In this document: piece by piece, positions 27,693 to 36,032 of the stretch | Position numbering within the stretch: position 1 is the first letter of the stretch | Layout: every line of letters starts with the position of its first letter | Source of the DNA: CAVRZJ01 sp964594125 | GTDB taxonomy: Bacteria; Acidobacteriota; Thermoanaerobaculia; Thermoanaerobaculales; Thermoanaerobaculaceae | Length of the DNA stretch: 64,000 nucleotides | NCBI GenBank assembly: GCA_964594125.1 | Contig: CAZQLL010000016.1 | Location: 1 to 64,000 of the forward strand | Direction: 5' to 3' | The notes under the pieces: generated by a model | What the model was told of the DNA's origin: nothing | What the model saw: only the letters and a program-made list of their open reading frames with translations | Databases searched by the model: none | Position numbers and translations under genes: made by a program

Positions 27693-28526
27693 TCAGCGGC
27701 GCAGCTCGAGCACGCGCGCGACGCCGCCGGCGTCGGCCAGCGGCGGCGCGGCCGCGAGCCCCGCGGCCGCGACATCGCCGGCGAGCCGCGCCGCATGGCC
27801 GGGGCCGGCCTCGAGCAGCGCGACGCCGCCGCCGGCGAGCAGACGGGGCAGGTCGGCGATCAGCCGGCGCAGCAGCTCGGCGCCGTCCGACCCGCCGGCG
27901 AGAGCGGCGCGCGGCTCGAAGTCGCGGACGGTCGCCGGCAGCGAGGCCAGCTCGCCGTCGGGGATGTACGGCAGGTTGGCGACCACGAGGTCGAACGGGC
28001 CGGCGAGGTGCGCGGCGAGGTCGCCGCCGGCGGCGGCGACGCCGGCGCCGAGCCGGGCCGCGTTGGCCCGCGCCACCGCGAGCGCCGCCGCCGAGCGGTC
28101 GGTGGCGGCGACGACGCTGCCCTCCAGCTCGAGCGCGAGCGTGACCGCCAGGCACCCCGAGCCGGTGCCGACGTCGAGCACCCGCGGCCGCGGCGGCAGG
28201 GCGAGCGCGTGCGCGCGCTCGACGATCAGCTCGGTCTCGGGGCGGGGGATCAGCACCGCCGGCGTGACGAGCAGCTCGCGGCCCCGGAACGGGCAGCTCC
28301 CGACGATGTAGTGGGCCGGCTCGCCGGTCAGGCGCCGCCTCACCCACTCGGCGAGTCGCGCTTCCCGGCCGCCGTCGACGGCCGCCTCCGGGTGCGCCAG
28401 CAGCCACGTCTCCGGCCGGCCGAGCAGCCGCGCGAGCAGGAAACGCGCCTCGCCGCCGGGGTCGCGCAGATCGGGCGTGGCCGCGAGCGCGGCGGCGGCC
28501 GCCGCCAGCGTCTCGCCGACCGTCAT
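27693..28526 (-). CDS. prmC: Release-factor glutamine methyltransferase PrmC
   Basis: 277 residues. N-terminal helical domain, then the SAM-binding Rossmann domain with LDVGTGSGCLAVTLA (motif I), the catalytic NLPY motif in VVANLPYIPDGELA, and PRPETELIVERA upstream, as in HemK/PrmC. It methylates the GGQ glutamine of release factors RF1 and RF2 using SAM, in the cytoplasm. The adjacent prfA gene encodes its substrate, the standard arrangement. ATG 28526 overlaps the stop of the small membrane-protein gene by four bases (ATGA), so it is translationally coupled. Confidence 0.93.
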   Translation of the reverse strand: MTVGETLAAAAAALAATPDLRDPGGEARFLLARLLGRPETWLLAHPEAAVDGGREARLAEWVRRRLTGEPAHYIVGSCPFRGRELLVTPAVLIPRPETELIVERAHALALPPRPRVLDVGTGSGCLAVTLALELEGSVVAATDRSAAALAVARANAARLGAGVAAAGGDLAAHLAGPFDLVVANLPYIPDGELASLPATVRDFEPRAALAGGSDGAELLRRLIADLPRLLAGGGVALLEAGPGHAARLAGDVAAAGLAAAPPLADAGGVARVLELRR

Positions 28527-28798
28527 CGCCGCCGCCGGACCGCCAGCCAGGCGGCGCCGCCGAGCAGCCCCAGCCACCAGCCGAGGAACGCGCCCGAGGT
28601 GACGCTGACCAGACGGTTGGCGGCTGGCGCGGTGCGCGGCAGCAGCGGCTCGGCGCCCACCGGCAGCATCCCGCCGGCGAGCGCGCCGAGGACCCCGCCG
28701 AGCAGCGCGACGCCGAGCGCCAGATGGACCGCGGCGCCGAGACGCCGGGCGGCCGCACGCAGGTACGCGAGCAAGGTGCCGGCCCGCGATTCCTGCAT
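28523..28798 (-). CDS. Small two-TM membrane protein between prfA and prmC
   Basis: 91 residues with two hydrophobic segments (about 24-43 ALGVALLGGVLGALAGGMLP and 66-86 VTSGAFLGWWLGLLGGAAWL). No family recognised. It starts six bases after prfA and ends inside the prmC start, so it is almost surely translated. The conserved-looking spacing suggests a real small gene, but a role linked to translation is not implied. Confidence 0.65.
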   Translation of the reverse strand: MQESRAGTLLAYLRAAARRLGAAVHLALGVALLGGVLGALAGGMLPVGAEPLLPRTAPAANRLVSVTSGAFLGWWLGLLGGAAWLAVRRRR

Positions 28799-28804
28799 GG
28801 CCGT

Positions 28805-29890
<1,086 letters not shown>

Positions 29891-29896
29891 GGTGCG

Positions 29897-29925
29897 AGCT
29901 TAGCCTTTCCCTGAAGGTTCAACAA
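29897..29925 (-). promoter_or_regulatory. Leaderless-type promoter of prfA
   Basis: On the minus strand TTGTTG (29925-29920), 17-base spacer, TAAGCT (29902-29897), then six bases and the GTG start at 29890. The same -10-to-start spacing recurs in at least five other genes of the window. Confidence 0.5.
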
Positions 29926-29981
29926 CTTCCACGAAGAGCCTGCGAGCGGGGACCGCTCGCGCGCCCGCAGACAAAGCGAGA

Positions 29982-30006
29982 GCGCCGGGAGGACTGCTCC
30001 CGGCGC
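29982..30006 (-). terminator. Intrinsic terminator-like hairpin after rpmE
   Basis: GCGCCGGGAG (29982-29991) pairs fully with CTCCCGGCGC (29997-30006) around a five-base loop. On the minus strand it is followed by TCTCGCTTTGTCTG, a modest T-rich tail. It lies 21 bases after the rpmE stop and before the prfA promoter. Confidence 0.6.
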
Positions 30007-30027
30007 CCGGAGAGACCTTCCGCGTCG

Positions 30028-30255
30028 CTACGCGTTCTCGGCTGCCTCGACCTTGGACGGGCGGCTGTAGCGCTTCTGGAAGCGCTCGACGCGGCCGGCG
30101 GAGTCGATCAGCTTCTGCTTGCCGGTGAACAGCGGGTGGCAGGCGGAGCAGATCTCGAGGCGGATCTCCTTCTTGGTGGAGCGCGTCTTGAACGTGTTGC
30201 CGCAGGCGCAGTGGACCTCGACCTCGTTGTATGCGGGATGGATCCCCGGCTTCAT
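30028..30255 (-). CDS. rpmE: 50S ribosomal protein L31 (zinc-binding C+ form)
   Basis: 75 residues, full length. The N-terminus MKPGIHPAYNEVEVHCACG and CSACHPLFTGKQKLIDSAGRVERF are diagnostic. Cysteines at HCACG and ICSACH form the zinc site of the C+ variant, which can release zinc on replacement by a C-minus form. ATG 30255 has AGGAGG seven bases upstream and a near-consensus promoter. Single-gene transcript ending in a hairpin. The C-terminus carries a short PSKVEAAENA tail. Confidence 0.97.
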   Translation of the reverse strand: MKPGIHPAYNEVEVHCACGNTFKTRSTKKEIRLEICSACHPLFTGKQKLIDSAGRVERFQKRYSRPSKVEAAENA

Positions 30256-30293
30256 GGCGACCTCCTGGTGCAGCCCCCTCGCGGGGAAAAGAA

Positions 30294-30322
30294 ATGATAC
30301 ACGGATGCCAGCGGTTACGCAA
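30294..30322 (-). promoter_or_regulatory. Promoter of rpmE
   Basis: On the minus strand TTGCGT (30322-30317), 17-base spacer, TATCAT (30299-30294), giving a leader of about 32 bases with the AGGAGG site. Among the best sigma70-type matches in the window. Confidence 0.65.
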
Positions 30323-30386
30323 GGCTGTGGCGACGCCGCGAGGCCGCGACGCCGCGTGCTGCAACCCCGTCGGGGCGGCAGGGTCC

Positions 30387-31253
30387 TCACGCTGGCGGCG
30401 GCGTGCCGGTGAGCTCGCGCAGGCGGTTCTCGACCTCGGCGATGACGTAGTCGGGGGTCGAGGCACCGGCGGTGATGCCGACGCAGCGCACGCCCTCCAG
30501 CCACGCGGGGTCGACGTCGCCGGCCCCCTGGACGAGGTGGGCAGGCCTGGTCTCGGCGCAGATCTCGTGCAGGTGGCGGGTGTTGGCGGAGTGGCGGCCG
30601 CCGATGACGAGCACCAGCTCGACCTCGGGGTCGGTGGCGAGCGCGCGGGCGGCGTCCTGGTTCTCCTTGGTGGCGTAGCAGATCGTGTCGGCGCGCCGCG
30701 TATTCGGGTTGGCGTGCTCGATCTCGCGTACGACGTCCTCGAACTGCTCGGCGTTGAGCGTGGTCTGGTAGAAGATGCGGATCGCCGGGTACGCCGACCA
30801 GTCGACCGTTCGCGCCTCGGCGAGCGTGTGCACGATGTGGTAGGCGTCCGGCGGCAGGTCGTGGGTGTAGCCGATCACCTCGCGGTGGCGCGGGTCGCCG
30901 ATGAACACCAGGTGCTCGCCGGCGGCGAGCGCGTCGCGCGACTCGTCGTGGATGTCGTAGACGAACTTGCAGGTGGTGTCGAGGATCTCGAGGCCGAGCG
31001 CCTTCGCCCGCGCGTGGAACGACGCCGGCACGCCGTGCGCCGAGAAGACGACGAACGGCTCGCGCACGTCCTCGATGCGGTTGACCGTGCGCACCCCGAG
31101 GCGCTCCATCTCCTCGACGACGCGCTCGTTGTGCACCACTTGGCCGAGGATGGCGCCGCGCTGCCCGGCCCTGGCGAAGCGCTTGACCTTGATGTCGGCG
31201 ACGCGGACGCCGGAGCAGAACCCGTACTTGGCGGCGCGCTTGATGGTGATCAC
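30387..31253 (-). CDS. ispH: 4-hydroxy-3-methylbut-2-enyl diphosphate reductase (IspH)
   Basis: 288 residues. The three iron-sulfur cysteines are visible in GFCSGV (near residue 13), DTTCKFV (about 95) and TICYATKENQ (about 195). The GQVVHNERVVEEM, FSAHGVP, GGRHSANTRHLHEIC and GITAGASTPDYVI motifs follow in order. It is the last enzyme of the MEP isoprenoid pathway, making IPP and DMAPP in the cytoplasm. GTG 31253 overlaps the aroC stop (GTGA), so the two are coupled. Length and motifs are complete. Confidence 0.95.
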   Translation of the reverse strand: MITIKRAAKYGFCSGVRVADIKVKRFARAGQRGAILGQVVHNERVVEEMERLGVRTVNRIEDVREPFVVFSAHGVPASFHARAKALGLEILDTTCKFVYDIHDESRDALAAGEHLVFIGDPRHREVIGYTHDLPPDAYHIVHTLAEARTVDWSAYPAIRIFYQTTLNAEQFEDVVREIEHANPNTRRADTICYATKENQDAARALATDPEVELVLVIGGRHSANTRHLHEICAETRPAHLVQGAGDVDPAWLEGVRCVGITAGASTPDYVIAEVENRLRELTGTPPPA

Positions 31254-32440
31254 CGCGCGAACCCCTCCGGACCGAGGCCGCCGAGGCGGCGGCGGTACGA
31301 CTCGACGGCGTCGAGGGTGTCGCCGATAGCGTCGCCGCCGAACTTCTCGAGCAGTTCCCTGGCGAGCACGAAGGCGACAGCCGCCTCGACGATGACGCCG
31401 CACGCCGGCACCGCGGTGACGTCGGAGCGCTCGTAGGCGGCGGGCGCCGCCTCGCGGCTGACCAGGTCGACCGAGGGCAGCGGCGTGCGCAGCGTCGCGA
31501 TCGGCTTCATCCAGGCGCGCACCACGATCTCCTCGCCGTTCGACATTCCGCCCTCGATGCCGCCCGCATGGTTCGAGGGACGCCGCAGGCCGCCCGCGCC
31601 GGGGAGGATCGGGTCGTGCGCGCGCGAGCCGGGGCGGCCCGCCGCCTCGACGCCGGCGCCGATCGCCACCGCCTTCACCGCCTGGACCGCCATCACCGCC
31701 TGCGCGAGCTGGCCGTCGAGGCGCGTGTCCCACTGCGCCGGCGAGCCGAGCCCGGGGGGCACGCCGCGCGCCGCCACCCCGACGACGCCGCCCAGCGTCT
31801 CGCCGCTCGTCTTGGCCGCGTCGATCATCGCCACCAGCTCGGCCTCGCGCTCCGGCGCCACCGTGCGCAACAGCGAGGCGTCGTCGGCGCGCTCGAGGTC
31901 GGCGAACGACGGCGCCCCGGCGAGCAGTTCGACGCCGCCGAGCGCAAGCACGCCGGAGCGGATGGCGACGTCGCAGTGCGCGAGGAGCTGGCGGCAGACG
32001 GCGCCGGCGGCCACGCGCGCCGCCGTCTCCCGCGCCGAGGCGCGCTCGAGCACGTTGCGCAGGTCCCCGGTGTGGCCGAATTTCCACGCGCCGGCGAGGT
32101 CCGCGTGACCGGGTCGCGGCGCCGTCAGGCGGCGCCGCGCCGCCTCCACCGGACCGATCTCCCACGGGTCCATCGCCTGCGCCCAGTTCTCCCAGTCGCG
32201 GTTGGGGATCGCCAGGACCAGCGGCGAGCCGAGCGTCACCGAGTCGCGCAACCCGGCGCGCACCTCGACGCGGTCGCGCTCGATCTTCTGCCGGCCGCCG
32301 CGCCCGTAGCCGCGCTGCCGCCGCGCCAGCTCGCGGTCGATCAGCTCGCGATCGAGCCGCATGCCGGCGGGAACGCCGGCGAGCACCGCGATCAGCTCGC
32401 GGCCGTGCGACTCGCCGGCGGTGATCAGCGCGAGCCTCAT
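31250..32440 (-). CDS. aroC: Chorismate synthase
   Basis: 396 residues. Signatures: GESHGRELIAVLAGVPAG at the N-terminus, RRQRGYGRGGRQKIERD (FMN/EPSP binding, FMN and phosphate contacts), RPGHADLAGAWKFG and RASARETAARVAAGA, and GGIEGGMSNGEEIVVRAWMKPIAT toward the C-terminus. It converts EPSP to chorismate with reduced FMN, the last step of the shikimate pathway. ATG 32440 has GGGGAGC upstream; the longer frame to 32533 begins in leader sequence and has no family match. Coupled to ispH. Firm. Confidence 0.95.
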   Translation of the reverse strand: MRLALITAGESHGRELIAVLAGVPAGMRLDRELIDRELARRQRGYGRGGRQKIERDRVEVRAGLRDSVTLGSPLVLAIPNRDWENWAQAMDPWEIGPVEAARRRLTAPRPGHADLAGAWKFGHTGDLRNVLERASARETAARVAAGAVCRQLLAHCDVAIRSGVLALGGVELLAGAPSFADLERADDASLLRTVAPEREAELVAMIDAAKTSGETLGGVVGVAARGVPPGLGSPAQWDTRLDGQLAQAVMAVQAVKAVAIGAGVEAAGRPGSRAHDPILPGAGGLRRPSNHAGGIEGGMSNGEEIVVRAWMKPIATLRTPLPSVDLVSREAAPAAYERSDVTAVPACGVIVEAAVAFVLARELLEKFGGDAIGDTLDAVESYRRRLGGLGPEGFAR

Positions 32441-32539
32441 CGGAGCTCCCCGCGGCGGCTCGACGATGTTCGGAAACGACTGGCCTGCATGTATTTCACG
32501 TTCGCACGAGCTCCCCGCTCGGGATGCTAGCACAACCCC

Positions 32540-32568
32540 TTGCGCCGCGGCGGCGGCGGTCCTATGCT
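32540..32568 (+). promoter_or_regulatory. Leaderless-type promoter of the secreted protein gene
   Basis: TTGCGC (32540-32545), 17-base spacer, TATGCT (32563-32568), six bases, then ATG 32575. This is the clearest example of the leaderless pattern, with no ribosome site between. Confidence 0.5.
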
Positions 32569-32574
32569 TGGCGC

Positions 32575-33303
32575 ATGCGGTGGCTCGGTGTGCTCCTCCT
32601 GGGTGCTGCGGCGGTCGCGCCGGCGGCGGCGGGCGACGAGCTGTTCGTGCCGGTCGCGGTGCAGCGGGCGGGCGCCGACGGCCAGTGGTGGAACACCGAG
32701 GTGTGGATCAGCAACACGTCGTCGGCGCCGGGAGGCTACGCCGCCGTGTTCCTGCCGGCGAGCGGCGCCGGCAACCTGGAGGCGCTCGACGCGGATCCGC
32801 CGCTCACGGAGATCGCTCCGCGGGCCACCGTGTTCCGCAACGACCTGGTGCCCGAGGGGCAGACCGGCGCGCTGCGGCTGGTGGTGACGCCGGGCGTGCT
32901 GGTGTACTCCCGCATCGCCAGCGCCGCGGGCCGCATGTCCTCGGCGCAGGGCATGCCCGCCTTCCCGCGGTCGATGGCGGTGCGGCCCGGCGAGATCGCG
33001 TCGCTCGTCGGCCTGCGGCGCACGCCGCAGTTCCGCACCACGCTGGGGCTGCTCAACCCCACCCGCGAGGCAGGGACGGTAACGGTGCGGCTGTTCTCGC
33101 AGAAGGGCGAGCCCGTGCACGAGGTGACGTACCAGCTCCCGGCCGGCGGCGCCCTGCAGCTCGACGAGGTGCTCCACGCGTTCGGCGTCGTGCGCGGCGA
33201 GCACATGCGCGCCGAGCTGTCGGGCACGGTGCCGTTCTTCGCCTCCGCGTCGGTGGTCGACGCCCGCTCCGGCGCCCCGACCCTGATCCTGCCGCAGCGC
33301 TGA
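32575..33303 (+). CDS. Secreted protein of the VPVA/DLFIP type, function unknown
   Basis: 242 residues. A signal peptide (residues 1-19, ending AAAG) is followed by DELFVPVAVQRAGADGQWWNTEVWISN, which resembles the start of the mature protein at 44036 (KDLFIPSVGRLKG..TDVWVYC). The rest is beta-rich with about two similar halves (TSSAPGGYAAVFLPASG and VRLFSQKGEPVHEVTYQLPAG). It looks like an immunoglobulin-like surface or periplasmic protein of a family seen in Acidobacteria; no enzymatic motif. Transcribed alone from a leaderless-type promoter, divergent from aroC. Function unknown. Confidence 0.75.
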   Translation: MRWLGVLLLGAAAVAPAAAGDELFVPVAVQRAGADGQWWNTEVWISNTSSAPGGYAAVFLPASGAGNLEALDADPPLTEIAPRATVFRNDLVPEGQTGALRLVVTPGVLVYSRIASAAGRMSSAQGMPAFPRSMAVRPGEIASLVGLRRTPQFRTTLGLLNPTREAGTVTVRLFSQKGEPVHEVTYQLPAGGALQLDEVLHAFGVVRGEHMRAELSGTVPFFASASVVDARSGAPTLILPQR

Positions 33304-33353
33304 TCTGCGCATCCAGGAGACGGTCATCGCGGTCCGGCGGCGGCCCGATAGGC

Positions 33354-33359
33354 TAAGCT
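33354..33359 (+). promoter_or_regulatory. -10 box of the first hybrid kinase gene (leaderless type)
   Basis: TAAGCT (33354-33359) lies exactly six bases before GTG 33366. No good -35 is visible upstream. Same hexamer as the prfA -10. Confidence 0.35.
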
Positions 33360-33365
33360 AGAGCC

Positions 33366-36032
33366 GTGTCCCACGGTGAGACGCCGCCGCGGCGGCTGAA
33401 GCGGCACGCCCTCACGGTCGCCGTGCTGTTCGCAGGCCTGTTCACCGCCGGCCTGTGGCTGGTGCACCGTTCGCCGGGCGCGGCGGCAGGCATGGCGCCT
33501 GCGCAGCTCGCGAGGTTCGCCGCGGTCGTCCTGGGCGGCGGCTACCTGGTGTTCGCGGCCGCCTGGCGGCTCGGCCTCGCGGCGTGGCGCGCGGCGCAGT
33601 CGGACGCCGCGCGCGCGCGCAACGCGCGGCGCCTGCGGGAGCTCCTCGGCGGCGCCGGCGCCGGCGGCGGAGCGCGCGCCGAGGAGGTGCAGGCGGCGAT
33701 CTACGCCATCTCGGATGCCGCCAGCTCGGCCGCGTCGCTCGACGAGCTGTTCCGTGCGATCCACGCGGCCGTCGCCCGCCTGATGCCGGCGCGCAACGTC
33801 TACATCGCGCTGTACGACGCGGAGAAGGAGCTGCTGAGCTTCCCGTACTTCGTCGACGAGGCCGACCCGCCGCCGGCGCCGAGGCCGCTCGGCCGCGGCA
33901 TCACGGAGTACGTCCTGCGGACGCGGCGGCCGCTGCTGGCGACGCCGTCGGTCGCGGCCGAGCTCGAGCGGCGCGGGGAGATCGACCTCATCGGGGCGCC
34001 CTCGATCGACTGGCTCGGGGTGCCGCTCGATGCCGGGGGCGAGACGATCGGCGTGCTCGTCGTCCAGAGCTACACCGAGGGTGTCCGCTACAGCGCGGAG
34101 GACCTCGCGATCCTGCAGTTCGTGTCCCGTCAGGTGGGCATGACGCTGGCGCGCACGCGGGCGCAGGAGGCGCTGCGCGCGAGCGAGCAGCGCCTGCGCG
34201 ACATCATCGAGCACTCGACGAACATGTTCTACTCGCACACGCCCGAGCACGTGCTCACCTATGTCAGCCCGCAGGCGCGCCAGTTCTTCGACTGCGAGCC
34301 CGAGGAGGCGCTGGTCCGCTGGACGGAGTTCGCGACCGACAACCCGGCGAACGCCGTCGGCATGGAACGGACGCAGCGGGCGATCGACACCGGGCTGCCG
34401 CAGCCCCCGTACGAGCTGGAGCTCGCCGGCATGAGGGGCCGGCGGATCTGGGTCGAGGTGCGCGAGGCGCCGGTCGTGCGCGACGGCCGCACGGTGGCGA
34501 TCGTGGGATCGCTCACCGACATCACCGAGCGCCGGCGCGCCGAGCGGGCGCTGTGCGAGAGCGAGGACCGCTACCGCCGTCTCGTCGAGCTGTCGCCCGA
34601 CGGCATCGCGATCCACCGCGACGGGAAGGTGGTGTTCTGCAACCTCACCGGCGCGCGCCTCCTCGGCTACGGCGCCGCCGAGGAGGTGATCGGCCGGCCG
34701 ATCATGGAGTTCGTGCACCCCGAGTACCGGGAGCTGGTGGCCCGGCGGGTACGCGCGGCGGTCGACGAAGGCAGGCCGCAGCCGCCGGTGCAGGAGCGGT
34801 TTGTGCACGCCGACGGCTCGCCGGTCGACGTCGAGGTGGTGGCGGCGCCGTTCTCATTCGGCGACTTGGCGGCGGTGCTTGTGGTGTTCCGCGACATCGG
34901 ACCGCGCCTCCAGCTCGAGAAGCGGTTGCGGCAGATGCAGAAGATGGATGCGATCGGCCGCCTGGCCGGGGGCGTCGCCCACGACTTCAACAACCTGCTG
35001 CAGGCGCTCCTCTCGACCGTCGAGGTCGCGCAGGCGCATGCCGGCGACGCCGCGAGGGTGGCCGAGGTCATGCGCGAGATGGAGGGCAACATCCGCCGCG
35101 GCGCGGCACTCACGCGTCAGCTCCTGCTGTTCGCACGCCGCGATCTCGTCCGCCCGGAGCGGCTCGACCTCAACGAGGTCGTCGCCGGGGCGACGGCGCT
35201 GCTCCGCCGCCTCGTGCGCGAGAGCATCCGCCTGTCGCTCGTCCCGGAGCGCAGCGTCCTGCCGTTCGAGGGCGACCGCGGCCAGCTCGAGCAGGTGCTG
35301 ATGAACCTGGTGGTGAACGCGTCCGACGCGATGCCCGACGGCGGCGAGATGGCGGTCGCCACCGGCGGCAGCGGGAGCGAGGTGTGGGTGGAGGTGACCG
35401 ATACCGGCGCCGGCATCCCGGCGGCGCTGCGCGAGAGGATCTTCGAGCCGTTCTTCACGACCAAGACCTCCGAGCGCGGCACCGGCATGGGTCTCGCCGT
35501 GGTGCACGGGATCGTCACGCAGCACGGGGGCCGGATCGAGGTCAGCAGCGAGGTCGGCAAGGGGAGCCGCTTCCGCGCCGTGCTGCCGCGCGCCCCGGCC
35601 GCTCCGGCCGCCGCGGCGTCGCCCGCCGGCGCCGCCCGCGCCGATGCCCGCGGCCACGGCGAGCGGGTGCTGGTGGTCGAGGACGAGGAGGCCGCGCGCA
35701 AGGCGCTCGAGGAGATCCTCGGAATGCTCGGGTACGCGGTCACCGCCGCCGCATCGGGGGAGGAAGGCGAGCGCCTCGCCGCCGAGCTCCCGCCCGATGT
35801 GGTGCTGACCGACTTCGTGCTGCCTGGGATCAACGGCGGCGAGCTCGTGCGGCGGCTGATGGAGCGACGGCCGACGCTGCCGGTGATCGTGATGTCGGGG
35901 TACGCCGAGGACGAGCGCATGCGGAGGGGGATCACCTCCGGGGCGGTGCGCTTCCTTCAGAAGCCGTTCGACGTCGGCGCCCTCGAGCAGGCGCTGCGCG
36001 CCGCGCTGGGCGGCGACAGGACGGCGCCGTGA
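33366..36032 (+). CDS. Hybrid sensor histidine kinase (2 TM, GAF, two PAS, HisKA, HATPase, receiver)
   Basis: 888 residues. Two N-terminal membrane helices (about 17-36 and 49-70), a GAF domain (about 118-270), two PAS domains (about 275-395, 400-520), then the HisKA box with phospho-acceptor H539 in GVAHDFNNLL, the catalytic ATPase domain with N box ASDAMPDG, G1 DTGAGIP and GTGMGLAVVHGIV, and a C-terminal receiver (about 765-885) with phospho-acceptor D816 in VLTDFVLPG and Lys in LQKPF. It senses an unknown signal and relays phosphate internally. GTG 33366 has no ribosome site but a TAAGCT box. Its stop overlaps the next kinase start (GTGA). Confidence 0.9.
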   Translation: MSHGETPPRRLKRHALTVAVLFAGLFTAGLWLVHRSPGAAAGMAPAQLARFAAVVLGGGYLVFAAAWRLGLAAWRAAQSDAARARNARRLRELLGGAGAGGGARAEEVQAAIYAISDAASSAASLDELFRAIHAAVARLMPARNVYIALYDAEKELLSFPYFVDEADPPPAPRPLGRGITEYVLRTRRPLLATPSVAAELERRGEIDLIGAPSIDWLGVPLDAGGETIGVLVVQSYTEGVRYSAEDLAILQFVSRQVGMTLARTRAQEALRASEQRLRDIIEHSTNMFYSHTPEHVLTYVSPQARQFFDCEPEEALVRWTEFATDNPANAVGMERTQRAIDTGLPQPPYELELAGMRGRRIWVEVREAPVVRDGRTVAIVGSLTDITERRRAERALCESEDRYRRLVELSPDGIAIHRDGKVVFCNLTGARLLGYGAAEEVIGRPIMEFVHPEYRELVARRVRAAVDEGRPQPPVQERFVHADGSPVDVEVVAAPFSFGDLAAVLVVFRDIGPRLQLEKRLRQMQKMDAIGRLAGGVAHDFNNLLQALLSTVEVAQAHAGDAARVAEVMREMEGNIRRGAALTRQLLLFARRDLVRPERLDLNEVVAGATALLRRLVRESIRLSLVPERSVLPFEGDRGQLEQVLMNLVVNASDAMPDGGEMAVATGGSGSEVWVEVTDTGAGIPAALRERIFEPFFTTKTSERGTGMGLAVVHGIVTQHGGRIEVSSEVGKGSRFRAVLPRAPAAPAAAASPAGAARADARGHGERVLVVEDEEAARKALEEILGMLGYAVTAAASGEEGERLAAELPPDVVLTDFVLPGINGGELVRRLMERRPTLPVIVMSGYAEDERMRRGITSGAVRFLQKPFDVGALEQALRAALGGDRTAP

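Noticed and set aside
33455..36028. Very long open frame running ahead of the second kinase start
   Set aside because: This stretch is the first kinase read in another frame; it is low-complexity Arg/Ala/Gly with no domain. Only the part from 36029 on is the real second kinase.
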